This document shows positions 1-7,742 of a DNA stretch of 43,540 nucleotides, one piece after another. The notes beneath the pieces are model-generated. The model worked only from the letters and a program-made list of their open reading frames with translations, did not search any database and was not told where the DNA came from. Source of the DNA: Oscillospiraceae bacterium (GTDB lineage Bacteria; Bacillota_A; Clostridia; Oscillospirales; Oscillospiraceae). The stretch's first letter is position 1. Every line of letters starts with the position of its first letter. The position numbers and the translations under genes are program-made. The DNA lies in the NCBI GenBank assembly GCA_017470325.1, contig JAFUES010000013.1:1-43540 (forward strand). Reading direction: 5' to 3'.

Positions 1-138
1 ATCGACCCGGCTTGGTCGATCCCTTGGCGTACTATCTCGCAAGTTGTACTTGAATTTCTGCTTTGATGTAGCGCCGTATACCTGACCGGTACGTACGGTG
101 CAACGGGAGGGAGGGGCCTTAACCCCTTTCTACCCTAT
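1..138 (+). mobile_element. Group II intron (probably IIC), 3' end: domains V and VI
   Basis: Positions 71-101 fold as a domain V: an 8-bp lower helix (71-78 with 94-101), a two-base bulge (C92 G93) and a short upper helix (79-82 with 88-91). The presumed catalytic triad is CGC (72-74) opposite GTG (98-100), with the central G.U wobble expected of domain V; CGC rather than AGC points to subclass IIC. Positions 105-116 pair with 123-135 as domain VI, leaving one bulged A at 132. That A is seven bases from a 3' end ending AT at 138, matching the branch-point rule. Bases 1-20 form another small hairpin (1-7 with 14-20). The rest of the intron, including any reverse transcriptase, lies outside the window. 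The 5-nt loop of domain V is not a clean GNRA loop, which is a caveat. The element ends 7 bases before the stop codon of the next gene. Confidence 0.75.
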
Positions 139-145
139 TTTCGGT

Positions 146-922
146 TTATTCGCAGGCCAGACGCAGCATGTGCAGAGATTCCGCGGCATGCTCCGGATCG
201 TAGCCGCTGGGCTCGATGCTCAGCGTGCCGTCATAGCCCACGGCCCGCAGGGCGGTCATGATCTCTCGGTAATGGCCCAACTCGTCCATCAGCGGGAAGC
301 CCCGCTCCAGGTTCGGCCCGCAACTGCTCACATGGGTGTGCAGCAGGCGGGGCGCGGCCAGCGCCACTCGGTCCAGGTCCTCGCCCATGACTTGCATGTG
401 GTAGAAGTCCAGCACCAGACCCACATCGTCCAGACGTGCGGCTTGCAGGTAAATGAAAGCCTCCTCCACGGTGTTGAGGTAATTGCAGCATTTGTCATGG
501 AGTGCCTCCAGTACCAGGCGGATGCCCCGGTGCTCCGCGATCAGCGCGGCCAGTACCAGGAATTCTCGCATCTGGGTGTTGGCCACCGCGCGGGGATAGT
601 CATCGGGAAGGATCCGTGCCTTGGGTGCGCCAATGCCCAGGGTCTTCACGCCCAGCCGCTCGGCACGGGCACACAGGGGCAGCAGGTAATCGCCCAGTTC
701 CTCCAGAGAAAAGGCAGGGCCGATCAGCGCGGGCGTGCCGGAACTGAAGCTGTTGAGCCCCAGGCAGGGCAGCTGCGCCTCTCCGGCGGCAAAGAGCAGG
801 GCCTCGAATTCGCCCTCACTCATGGCGGCCAGCGCCGCGGCAGAAAATTCAAAATAGTCAAAGCCGGCGTCGCGCACCTTTGCGACGTCTTCCGTATTCT
901 TGATGGAGCATCCGAATTTCAT
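146..922 (-). CDS. Sugar phosphate isomerase/epimerase family protein (TIM barrel)
   Basis: A 258-residue xylose-isomerase-like TIM-barrel protein of the AP-endonuclease-2 superfamily, a group of metal-dependent sugar isomerases and epimerases. Likely metal and substrate ligands are E139 (LVLEAL), D172 and H175 (LDFYH), H195/H197 (LLHTHVSS) and E237 (SIEPSG), in the order expected for the fold. It has no signal peptide, so it is cytosolic. The start is supported by GGAGGG upstream. It is transcribed away from a four-carbon acid sugar kinase, and such kinases often travel with isomerases of this type (OtnI/hydroxypyruvate-isomerase-like), so a role in threonate/erythronate-type acid sugar use is inferred. 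The exact substrate cannot be read from the sequence. Confidence 0.85.
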   Translation of the reverse strand: MKFGCSIKNTEDVAKVRDAGFDYFEFSAAALAAMSEGEFEALLFAAGEAQLPCLGLNSFSSGTPALIGPAFSLEELGDYLLPLCARAERLGVKTLGIGAPKARILPDDYPRAVANTQMREFLVLAALIAEHRGIRLVLEALHDKCCNYLNTVEEAFIYLQAARLDDVGLVLDFYHMQVMGEDLDRVALAAPRLLHTHVSSCGPNLERGFPLMDELGHYREIMTALRAVGYDGTLSIEPSGYDPEHAAESLHMLRLACE

Positions 923-951
923 AGGGATCCCTCCTGCGGTTTCTTGTTTCC

Positions 952-980
952 AGAGTAAAGCCTGCGGGAAAAAATGTCAA
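952..980 (-). promoter_or_regulatory. SigA-type promoter of the sugar isomerase gene
   Basis: On the minus strand TTGACA (980-975) and TACTCT (957-952) are separated by exactly 17 bp, about 30 bp before the start codon at 922. The -35 is perfect consensus and the -10 is weaker. Confidence 0.6.
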
Positions 981-1000
981 TGAAAAATCGGATGTGGGCC

Positions 1001-1029
1001 TTGGTCGGGAGGAGCACAGGTGCTATAAT
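1001..1029 (+). promoter_or_regulatory. SigA-type extended -10 promoter of the acid sugar kinase gene
   Basis: TTGGTC (1001-1006), a 17-bp spacer, and a perfect TATAAT (1024-1029) preceded by TGC, the extended -10 motif. It diverges from the isomerase promoter; the two -35 boxes are 20 bp apart, so one regulator bound between them could control both genes. Confidence 0.7.
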
Positions 1030-1069
1030 GACAGAAAGAAATGGAAAAGCCGGACGGCGGGGAGGGCCT

Positions 1070-2305
1070 ATGTTGTATATCGGTTGTATTGCGGATGATT
1101 TTACCGGCGCGGGAGATGCGGCGTCCTTTCTGCGAAAGGGCGGACTGAAAACCGTATATGTCAGCGGCGAGCGGCTGCGGGACTACAGCCCGGCAGACGA
1201 TGTGGAAGCCATCGTGATCGCGCTCAAATGCCGCTCCATCCCGGCAGCGGAGGCCGTACAGCAGATCACAGAGGCCTGCCGCTGGCTGTTGGCGCGGGGC
1301 GCGCAGCACATCTATTACAAGTACTGCTCCACCTTTGACTCCACGCCGGCGGGGAACATCGGCCCGGTGACCGACGCCCTGATGAAACTCTGTGGCACAG
1401 CGTACACGGTGCTGTGCCCGGCCCTGCCCGTGAACGGGCGGACGGTACAGGATGGGGTCTTGTATGTGAGTGGCGTGCCTCTCGCGGAGAGCCCCATGCG
1501 TTTTCATCCGCTCAATCCCATGACGGAGTCGGAGATCCCGAAGCTGATGGCGGCCCAGAGCCGCTGGCCTAGCTATGCCCTGCGCCTGGCGGAGCTGTAC
1601 GGGCCGGAAGCCGCATTGAAAGAAACGCTCAGTGCTCGGTGCGCAGAAAGCGAGGGCTTCACCCTGGCAGTGGATTACTGTGAGGACCGGGACGGGGCGA
1701 GGATCGCGGCACTGTTCGACAGCCTGCCTCTGCTCACCGGCGGTTCCGGCCTGCTGGAGCATCTGGGGCATGTGTATAAACCGCAGACCGCAGCGGAGGA
1801 TCGGGAAGATGCGCCGCTGATCAGAGACGGAGCACGGCTGCTGTTGGCTGGCAGCTGCTCAGAGATGACCCGAAAGCAGATCGGACGTTACATGGAGGCA
1901 GGCGGGATCGCCATTAAAGTGGAGCCGCTGCAGCTTCTGGACGGACAACAGACCGTGGAAGGGCTGTGCGCCCGGATCGACCGGGCGGGGGAGGACCTGT
2001 TGTTCTATTCCTCCGACACCGCCGAGCAGGTGGCGGCCAATCAAAAGCTGGGCGCGGAGCGGATCTCCGCCCTGCTGGAAAATACCATGGGACAGCTGGC
2101 GGCTTATGCCGCCCGGCAGGGCTATACCCGCATCGTAGTGGCGGGTGGGGAGACCTCCGGCCGGGTGATGCAGGCCCTGGAATACGACGTCTTTGAAATC
2201 CTGGAGGACGCGGCGCCGGGGGTACCCCGGATGGTGCCGGTGGAAAAGCGATCACTGAGCCTGGTGCTGAAGTCCGGCAACTTCGGGACGAGCGCTTTTT
2301 CCTGA
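1070..2305 (+). CDS. Four-carbon acid sugar kinase family protein (OtnK/DUF1537 type)
   Basis: A 411-residue kinase of the OtnK/DtnK/DenD family, which phosphorylates four-carbon acid sugars such as threonate or erythronate using ATP. The N-terminal hallmark IADDFTGAGD lies at about residues 7-16, followed by the family segments CSTFDSTPAGNIGP and PALPVNGRTVQDG and then the PLNPMT stretch. The C-terminal half carries the nucleotide-binding part (VAGGETSGRV). The longest frame begins further upstream, but ATG 1070 is preferred: it has a GGGGAGGG ribosome binding site, starts directly at the conserved motif and lies downstream of the promoter's -10. It diverges from a sugar isomerase, suggesting one small catabolic module. 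The aldolase or dehydrogenase partners are not in the window, so the exact sugar is unknown. Confidence 0.88.
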   Translation: MLYIGCIADDFTGAGDAASFLRKGGLKTVYVSGERLRDYSPADDVEAIVIALKCRSIPAAEAVQQITEACRWLLARGAQHIYYKYCSTFDSTPAGNIGPVTDALMKLCGTAYTVLCPALPVNGRTVQDGVLYVSGVPLAESPMRFHPLNPMTESEIPKLMAAQSRWPSYALRLAELYGPEAALKETLSARCAESEGFTLAVDYCEDRDGARIAALFDSLPLLTGGSGLLEHLGHVYKPQTAAEDREDAPLIRDGARLLLAGSCSEMTRKQIGRYMEAGGIAIKVEPLQLLDGQQTVEGLCARIDRAGEDLLFYSSDTAEQVAANQKLGAERISALLENTMGQLAAYAARQGYTRIVVAGGETSGRVMQALEYDVFEILEDAAPGVPRMVPVEKRSLSLVLKSGNFGTSAFS

Positions 2306-2324
2306 CGGCCCTGAATGGATAAGC

Positions 2325-2351
2325 AAAAAGCAAGCCGCCGGCTTGCTTTTT
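2325..2351 (+). terminator. Intrinsic terminator after the acid sugar kinase
   Basis: A 12-bp perfect stem, AAAAAGCAAGCC with GGCTTGCTTTTT, and a 3-base loop, ending in a T run. Its 3' arm overlaps the -35 box of the next promoter. Confidence 0.85.
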
Positions 2352-2371
2352 CGTCGCATATCATGTACAAT
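2343..2371 (+). promoter_or_regulatory. Promoter of the MATE transporter gene
   Basis: TTGCTT (2343-2348), a 17-bp spacer, TACAAT (2366-2371). Transcription would start near 2378, which leaves a normal leader only for the ATG at 2399. Confidence 0.6.
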
Positions 2372-2398
2372 ACGCAGGCTTGATGAATGAGGTGCATT

Positions 2399-3784
2399 AT
2401 GGTTCTGCGCAAGTTGATCGGGGACCGGGCTTTTTATCGAAAGCTGTTTGCGGTCATGATCCCGATCCTGATCCAAAATGTCATAACGAATTTTGTGAGC
2501 CTGTTGGACAACGTGATGGTGGGCCAGGTGGGCACGGAGTCCATGTCCGGTGTGGCCATCGTCAACCAACTGCTGTTCGTTTTCAATGTCTGCATTTTCG
2601 GCGGTCTGTCGGGCGCGGGTATTCTGACCGCCCAGTATCACGGCAAGAACGATGTGGACGGCATTCGGCACACGGTGCGGATGAAGCTGTGGATCGGCTT
2701 GATGACGGTGTTGGTCTTCGGCTTGATCCTGCTGCTTCGCGGCTCACAGCTGATCCAGCTTTTTCTCCACCCCGGTGAAGAGGACCTGGACCTGGCGGCT
2801 ACTTTGCAGTTTGGCCGGAACTACCTGGCCGTGATGCTGCTGCAGCTGCCGCCTTTTGCCCTGAGCCAGATCTACGCCAGCACCCTGCGTGAGACAGGCG
2901 AGACCGTTCTGCCCATGAAGGCCGGGATCATCGCGGTGTTCGTGAACCTGGCCTTCAACTATATCCTGATCTTCGGCAAGCTGGGAGCCCCGGCCCTGGG
3001 CGTGGTTGGCGCGGCGGCGGCCACGGTGCTGTCCCGCTTTGTGGAGTGCGCCATCGTGATGATCTGGACCCACCGGCACAGCGCCCGCTGCCGCTGGATC
3101 TCAGGGGCCCTGCGCTCCCTGCTGATCCCCCGGGAACTGGCCTGGAAGATCGTGGGCTTGGGCGCGCCGCTGCTGATCAACGAGCTGCTCTGGTCCGGCG
3201 GCATGACGACCCTGGAACAGTGCTTTTCCATGCGGGGGCTGGAAGTGGTCTCCGCCATGAATATCAATAACACCGTCTCCAACCTGTTCTTCTGCGCCTT
3301 CCTGGCCATGGGCAACGCCACGGCCATCATCGTGGGCCAGCTGATGGGTGCGGGTGAGCTGGAGCGGGCGGTGGACGAGGATCGGAAGCTCATCGCCTTT
3401 TCCGTGGCGCTGTGTACCGCGGTGGGCCTTGTGATGGCGCTGCTGGCGCCCTTGGTACCGAGACTTTACAACACCACGCCGTTGGTGAAGCAGCTGGCGA
3501 AACAGCTGATCCTGGTCAGCGCAGCCATGATGCCGGTCAACGCCTTTACCAACAGCTGCTATTTTACCCTGCGTTCCGGCGGTAAGACCCTGATCACCTT
3601 TGTATTCGACAGCCTGTATGTGTGGGTGCTGAGCATCCCGGCGGCCTTCGTTTTGTCCCGCTATACCGCCGTCCCCATTGTGCCTATGTATCTGCTGGTC
3701 TATCTGCTGGACCTGGTCAAATGTGTGATCGGCTATATCCTGGTCAAAAAGCGGACATGGGTTGTGAACCTGGTTGAGCAATAA
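2399..3784 (+). CDS. MATE family efflux transporter
   Basis: A multidrug and toxin extrusion (MATE) family membrane protein of about 461 residues with roughly twelve hydrophobic segments. The family exchanges Na+ or H+ for cationic drugs or metabolites. The N-terminal block with IPILIQNVITNFVSLLDNVM, then MVGQVG, is typical, as is the pseudo-repeat in the second half (GAPLLINELLWSGG). ATG 2399 is preferred to ATG 2387 in the same frame because GAGGTG lies just upstream and the promoter would leave ATG 2387 only a few bases of leader. The gene sits between two strong terminators, so it is a single-gene unit. Substrate is unknown; no linked regulator is visible. Confidence 0.92.
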   Translation: MVLRKLIGDRAFYRKLFAVMIPILIQNVITNFVSLLDNVMVGQVGTESMSGVAIVNQLLFVFNVCIFGGLSGAGILTAQYHGKNDVDGIRHTVRMKLWIGLMTVLVFGLILLLRGSQLIQLFLHPGEEDLDLAATLQFGRNYLAVMLLQLPPFALSQIYASTLRETGETVLPMKAGIIAVFVNLAFNYILIFGKLGAPALGVVGAAAATVLSRFVECAIVMIWTHRHSARCRWISGALRSLLIPRELAWKIVGLGAPLLINELLWSGGMTTLEQCFSMRGLEVVSAMNINNTVSNLFFCAFLAMGNATAIIVGQLMGAGELERAVDEDRKLIAFSVALCTAVGLVMALLAPLVPRLYNTTPLVKQLAKQLILVSAAMMPVNAFTNSCYFTLRSGGKTLITFVFDSLYVWVLSIPAAFVLSRYTAVPIVPMYLLVYLLDLVKCVIGYILVKKRTWVVNLVEQ

Positions 3785-3811
3785 AAAGACGCGCCGTGGC
3801 GCGTCTTTTTT
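3783..3811. terminator. Bidirectional terminator between the MATE gene and sigE
   Basis: AAAAAGACGCGCC pairs perfectly with GGCGCGTCTTTTT (3798-3810). T runs on both strands let it serve the MATE gene on plus and sigE on minus. Confidence 0.9.
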
Positions 3812-3819
3812 GCTGCCTG

Positions 3820-4542
3820 CTACACCTGCAGCCGCCGCAGCATCTCCCGGCGCAGCCGCTCAATGATGCGCTTTTCCAGGCGGCTGATGTAGCTCTGGGA
3901 GATTCCCATCCGCTCCGCCACCTCTTTTTGCGTGTATTCCCGCCCGCCGGGCAGGCCGAAGCGCAGGAGGATGATGCTCTGCTCCCGCTGGCTTAAGGTG
4001 CCGATGGCCTCCATGAGAAGCTGTTTGTCCGCATCGTCCTCCAAAGGCCGGGATACCTCATCCTCGTCGGTGCCGAGGATGTCCGACAGCAGCAGTTCAT
4101 TGCCGTCCCAGTCTGTGTTCAGCGGCTCGTCAAAGCTGACCTCCGCCCGCTGAGAACCGATCTTGCGCAGATACATGAGGATTTCATTTTCGATGCAGCG
4201 GGAGGCGTAGGTGGCCAGCTTGATGTTTTTGCCCGCCTGGAAAGTGTTCACCGCCTTGATGAGCCCGATGGTGCCGATAGAGATCAGATCTTCGATATTG
4301 ACGCCGGTGTTTTCAAAGCGCTTGGCGATGTAGACCACCAGGCGCAGGTTGTGTTCGATCAGCAGACTGCGGGCGGCCTCATCTCCAAGTGCCAGGTCGG
4401 TGATGGCCCGATCCTCCACCGCCTTTTCCAGAGGCGGCGGCAGGGTGTCGCTGCCGCCGATGTAAAAAACAGAGGGCGGCTCCATGCCCAGAATGTGGAG
4501 CAGCTGAGTGCGCAGGAACAGGATTTGCGGTTTACATAACAT
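3820..4542 (-). CDS. sigE: Sporulation sigma factor SigE, made as pro-SigE
   Basis: A 240-residue mother-cell sigma factor. The core region 2 block [16 protein letters not shown], the following [20 protein letters not shown] and [15 protein letters not shown] are nearly identical to SigE proteins. The C-terminal helix-turn-helix of region 4 includes [19 protein letters not shown]. About 24 residues precede the FYIGGSD segment where the pro-sequence is normally removed by SpoIIGA. The start at 4542 is chosen over a longer frame because AAGGAGG lies 5 bases upstream and the resulting pro-sequence has normal length. It follows spoIIGA by 10 bases in one operon. In many Clostridia sigG comes next; here a terminator follows instead. 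Confidence 0.96.
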   Translation of the reverse strand: MLCKPQILFLRTQLLHILGMEPPSVFYIGGSDTLPPPLEKAVEDRAITDLALGDEAARSLLIEHNLRLVVYIAKRFENTGVNIEDLISIGTIGLIKAVNTFQAGKNIKLATYASRCIENEILMYLRKIGSQRAEVSFDEPLNTDWDGNELLLSDILGTDEDEVSRPLEDDADKQLLMEAIGTLSQREQSIILLRFGLPGGREYTQKEVAERMGISQSYISRLEKRIIERLRREMLRRLQV

Positions 4543-4552
4543 AAAATCCTCC

Positions 4553-5368
4553 TTAAAATAGACCCTCAAAATCTTCCCCGGCGGCCAGGGGGGAGACGCC
4601 GATCAGAATATCGTTTTGCGCTGCACCGTCAATGACCAGGCGGTCCGGACGAAACACCGGCAGCAGCCCGCCGCCGCCCAGGGCGTTGTAAGGCAGCAGG
4701 CGCAGGCGTCCCGACAACTCCGGGAGCTGTGCAGACAGTTCCAGCAGCTCCACAGGCGGCACATCACGGAACAGATCCGTATGCTCCCGCAGCAAAGGAC
4801 GCAGGGCATGAGGGCAAGCCACCAGGACCCGCGCCCCACTGAGCGGATCCAGCAGAGAATTGCCCGTGTCCGCCAGGGCGGTGAATCGGGTCTCCCGGCC
4901 GAGAAATCCCACCGTGACATAGACAAGCCGCCGTTCTTCCTTCCGAGCCCGGAAGTGGAACAACAGACGCAGCGCCCCATAGCACAGGGCGAAGGCCAGC
5001 AGCAGGATCCGGCTGGACAGGGGCACAAAACCGCCGCTGCCGCCCGCCGCCAGGGAAATGGCCCACAGCGCCCCGCCAAAGGCTGCAGCCACAGCCAACA
5101 GCACTGCCGCACAGCGCAGGGGCTGCCGCTCCGCACCGAAGGCGATCAGCCCCATCCCAAGCCCGGCGGCCAGCCGCAGGATCGGGTGGGACAGGAAGCG
5201 CAGACCGGGCAGATAGACCGCCGCCGCATACAGCGCGCCAAGCAGAGCCGCCGCCAGATAGCGCTTTCTGCGCAGGCAGAGCCCGCAGATGCGGCCGGTG
5301 CTCAGGCACAGAAGATAGTCCGCCAGCAGGTTCAGAAAAAACAGCGCGTCTATGTAAATGACTTCCAT
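4553..5368 (-). CDS. spoIIGA: SpoIIGA, sigma-E processing aspartic peptidase
   Basis: A 271-residue membrane protease. The N-terminal half has about five hydrophobic segments; the C-terminal half carries the aspartic-protease motif DTGNSLLDP. In Bacillus the enzyme is activated by the forespore signal protein SpoIIR and cuts pro-SigE in the mother cell. The gene lies directly upstream of sigE, the universal arrangement. ATG 5368 matches the family N-terminus ([13 protein letters not shown]), yet no Shine-Dalgarno sequence precedes it and the apparent -10 box ends only six bases away, so the message may be leaderless or nearly so. Confidence 0.95.
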   Translation of the reverse strand: MEVIYIDALFFLNLLADYLLCLSTGRICGLCLRRKRYLAAALLGALYAAAVYLPGLRFLSHPILRLAAGLGMGLIAFGAERQPLRCAAVLLAVAAAFGGALWAISLAAGGSGGFVPLSSRILLLAFALCYGALRLLFHFRARKEERRLVYVTVGFLGRETRFTALADTGNSLLDPLSGARVLVACPHALRPLLREHTDLFRDVPPVELLELSAQLPELSGRLRLLPYNALGGGGLLPVFRPDRLVIDGAAQNDILIGVSPLAAGEDFEGLF

Positions 5369-5374
5369 GCTTCT

Positions 5375-5423
5375 ATTTTACGCCGGAGGCGGTCGCACAA
5401 TTTGTCAATTGGGAATTGTCAAA
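5375..5423 (-). promoter_or_regulatory. spoIIG-like promoter: 22-bp spacer with two 0A-like boxes
   Basis: On the minus strand TTGACA (5408-5403) and TAAAAT (5380-5375) are separated by 22 bp, the same abnormal spacing known for the Bacillus spoIIG promoter activated by Spo0A~P. On the plus strand TTTGTCAAT (5401-5409) and ATTGTCAAA (5415-5423) each match 8 of 9 positions of the 0A box TTTGTCRAA; they start 14 bp apart and the first overlaps the -35, as in spoIIG. Confidence 0.75.
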
Positions 5424-5444
5424 AGGGCAAGGCTGTGGTAAAAT
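5416..5444 (+). promoter_or_regulatory. Promoter of the EamA transporter gene
   Basis: TTGTCA (5416-5421), a 17-bp spacer, TAAAAT (5439-5444). The -35 lies inside the second 0A-like box, so Spo0A bound for spoIIG would be expected to affect this promoter too. Confidence 0.7.
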
Positions 5445-5500
5445 CATGTGACGTAGAATAGAAGGAACGCCTTGCGGCGGCTCCGGGAGGAAGTAGGCAG

Positions 5501-6412
5501 ATGTGGTTTTGGTTTGCGGTGATCGCTCTTTTATGTTGGAGCGGTTCCGACCTGTTTTCGAAGATCGGTTGTCAGGATGCGAGCGATAAGTACAGTCACT
5601 TAAAGATGGTGATGGCGGTGGGCCTGGTCATGGGTCTGCACGCCTGTTACGAAGTTTTCGCCAACGGAGTCGAGATCAGTTGGGGCATCCTTCTGACCTA
5701 TCTGCCGGTCTCCATGCTATACATCCTGTCCATGGCCATCGGCTACCTGGGCCTGCGGTATATCGAGCTTTCCATTTCATCCCCCATCTGCAACAGCTCC
5801 GGCGCTATCGTGGCGATCCTGACCCTGGCTACGGCGGGCATCAGCGAGGATCTGCCCCCGGTGGCCCTGGTGGCGGTGGCGCTGGTGTGCATCGGCGTAG
5901 TGGCCCTGGGCATCGTGGATTCCCGGGAGGATGAAGACCTGCGCCGTGCACGGCAGGACGCCTCCAACCATCACTATGCCAAAAGCTGGATCGCCATTCT
6001 GATCCCGGTGATCTACTGCCTGCTGGACGCGCTGGGCACCTTTGCCGACAGCCGCGTGCTGGAGACCCTGGATGAGGATTCCGCCAACGTGGCCTATGAG
6101 CTGACCTTCCTGATCATGGGCATCCTGTGCGCCGTCTACGTGCTGGGCATCAAAAAACAGAAGCTGCTGCCCCGGCAGGAGGCGCCCAAGTATACCGGCG
6201 CCATCTTTGAGACCGCCGGTCAGTTCTTCTACATCTACGCCCTGGCGGATACGGAGCATGTGGCCTTTGCCGCGCCCATCATTTCTTCCTACTGTGTGGC
6301 TTCGGTGCTCTGGAGTCGGCTGTTCCTGAAGGAAAAACTGTCCGCAAAGCACTATGCCTGCATCGCGCTGGTGATCGTGGGCATCGTGATCATGGGTATA
6401 CTGGATATATAA
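5501..6412 (+). CDS. EamA/DMT family transporter
   Basis: A 303-residue membrane protein of the drug/metabolite transporter superfamily. Ten hydrophobic segments form two EamA repeats, roughly residues 1-139 and 161-303, joined by a charged loop near residues 142-160. The repeat ends LVAVALVCIGVVALG and CIALVIVGIVIMG are typical last helices. The start has GGGAGGAAG seven bases upstream. The substrate is unknown; members carry amino acids, nucleotides or small metabolites. It diverges from spoIIGA-sigE and shares its regulatory region, so expression may change at sporulation onset. It stops 28 bases before pyrH, in the place where rpsB-tsf often lies in related genomes. Confidence 0.88.
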   Translation: MWFWFAVIALLCWSGSDLFSKIGCQDASDKYSHLKMVMAVGLVMGLHACYEVFANGVEISWGILLTYLPVSMLYILSMAIGYLGLRYIELSISSPICNSSGAIVAILTLATAGISEDLPPVALVAVALVCIGVVALGIVDSREDEDLRRARQDASNHHYAKSWIAILIPVIYCLLDALGTFADSRVLETLDEDSANVAYELTFLIMGILCAVYVLGIKKQKLLPRQEAPKYTGAIFETAGQFFYIYALADTEHVAFAAPIISSYCVASVLWSRLFLKEKLSAKHYACIALVIVGIVIMGILDI

Positions 6413-6440
6413 CATATATAACATAAAGGAGCGTGCGTCT

Positions 6441-7151
6441 ATGGAACCTGTCTATCAGCGCGTACTCATCAAAATCAGCGGCGAGGCCCTGGCCGGGGAT
6501 AAGAAGACCGGCTTCGACTTCGACTTTGTCTCTCAGGTCTGCGAGACGGTGAAGGCCTGCGCCGCCATGGGGGCCCAGGTGGGCATCGTTATCGGCGGCG
6601 GCAATTTCTGGCGCGGTGTCAAGGATGGCGCCGGGAAGGTGGAGCGGGTCAGCGCGGACCGGATGGGTATGCTGGCCACCGCCATGAACTGCCTGGCCGT
6701 GTGCGACGTGTTCCGGCAGCTGGGCTGCGACGCCCGGGTTATGACCGCTGTGGATATCCAGGGCGTGGGCGAGCGCTATGACACCCGAAAGAGCATCGAG
6801 TATCTGGAAAAGGGGAGCGTGGTGCTCTTCGCATGCGGCACCGGACAGCCCTTCTTCTCCACTGACACGGCGGCGGTGCTCCGCGCGGCGGAGATCCACG
6901 CCGACGCGATCCTGCTTGCCAAGAATATCGACGGTGTATACAGCGACGACCCCCGGACCAATCCGGAGGCGGTAAAGTTTGACGAGATCAGCTATGATGA
7001 GGTCCTGGCTCGGCATTTGGCGGTCATGGACAGCACGGCCACCAGCCTTGCCATGGACAATGACATCCCCGTCATCGTCTTTGCTCTGGCGGAGCCGGGA
7101 AATATCACCCGCGTCCTCTGCGGCGAAAAGATCGGTACTACCGTAAAATAA
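6441..7151 (+). CDS. pyrH: UMP kinase
   Basis: A 236-residue amino-acid-kinase-fold enzyme that converts UMP to UDP with ATP in the cytosol. The N-terminal KISGEAL, GIVIGGGNFWRG and the DRMGMLAT block are hallmark bacterial PyrH motifs, as is the C-terminal MDNDIPVIVFAL. AAGGAG stands upstream of ATG 6441. It is followed by frr, the usual neighbour. No terminator separates it from frr, so pyrH through rseP is probably one transcription unit. Confidence 0.97.
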   Translation: MEPVYQRVLIKISGEALAGDKKTGFDFDFVSQVCETVKACAAMGAQVGIVIGGGNFWRGVKDGAGKVERVSADRMGMLATAMNCLAVCDVFRQLGCDARVMTAVDIQGVGERYDTRKSIEYLEKGSVVLFACGTGQPFFSTDTAAVLRAAEIHADAILLAKNIDGVYSDDPRTNPEAVKFDEISYDEVLARHLAVMDSTATSLAMDNDIPVIVFALAEPGNITRVLCGEKIGTTVK

Positions 7152-7190
7152 GTACCTGAATCACTGAAAATATTTACAGGAGGGAATACC

Positions 7191-7742
7191 ATGTCTGATT
7201 ATCCGGAATTTGAAAACAAAATGAAAAAGACCTGCGAGGCCCTGAGCACCCAGCTGGCCACCATTCGCGCAGGCCGCGCCAACGCTGCTGTCCTGGATCA
7301 GATCCAGGTGGACTATTACGGCGTGCCCACACCCATCCAGCAGGTTGCCTCCGTGGCGACCCCGGATCCCCGCTCTCTGCTGATCCAGCCCTGGGACAGC
7401 TCCTTGCTCAAGGGCATCGAGAAGGCGATCCTGGCCTCCGAGCTGGGCATCAATCCCCAGAACGACGGCCGGGCGATCCGTCTGGTGTTCCCACCCCTGA
7501 CCGAGGAACGCCGTAAGGATCTGGTCAAGCAGACCAAGAAGTACGGCGAAGAGAGCAAGGTGGCCATCCGCAACATCCGCCGGGACGCCATTGAGAAGTT
7601 CAAGAAGCAGCAGAAGGCTTCCGAAATCACCGAGGACGATTACAAGATCGCCGAAAAGGATATCCAGAAGCTGACCGACGACTATATCAAGGAGATCGAC
7701 AAGATTACCGACAAGAAGGAAAAAGAACTGACGGAGATATAA
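7191..7742 (+). CDS. frr: Ribosome recycling factor
   Basis: A 183-residue protein, within two residues of the family norm, that splits post-termination ribosomes together with EF-G. Characteristic blocks are TIRAGRANAAVLD, the PTPIQQVASVATPD segment and the charged C-terminal helix. It is preceded by AGGAGG. Its stop codon overlaps the uppS start by one base (TAATG), indicating translational coupling. Confidence 0.97.
   Translation: MSDYPEFENKMKKTCEALSTQLATIRAGRANAAVLDQIQVDYYGVPTPIQQVASVATPDPRSLLIQPWDSSLLKGIEKAILASELGINPQNDGRAIRLVFPPLTEERRKDLVKQTKKYGEESKVAIRNIRRDAIEKFKKQQKASEITEDDYKIAEKDIQKLTDDYIKEIDKITDKKEKELTEI

Noticed and set aside
1..66. Open frame of 21 codons from the window edge, ending TGA at 64-66, as the C-terminus of an intron-encoded reverse transcriptase
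   Set aside because: The residues do not resemble any maturase/endonuclease C-terminus I know and the stretch is short; hairpin structure explains part of it better.
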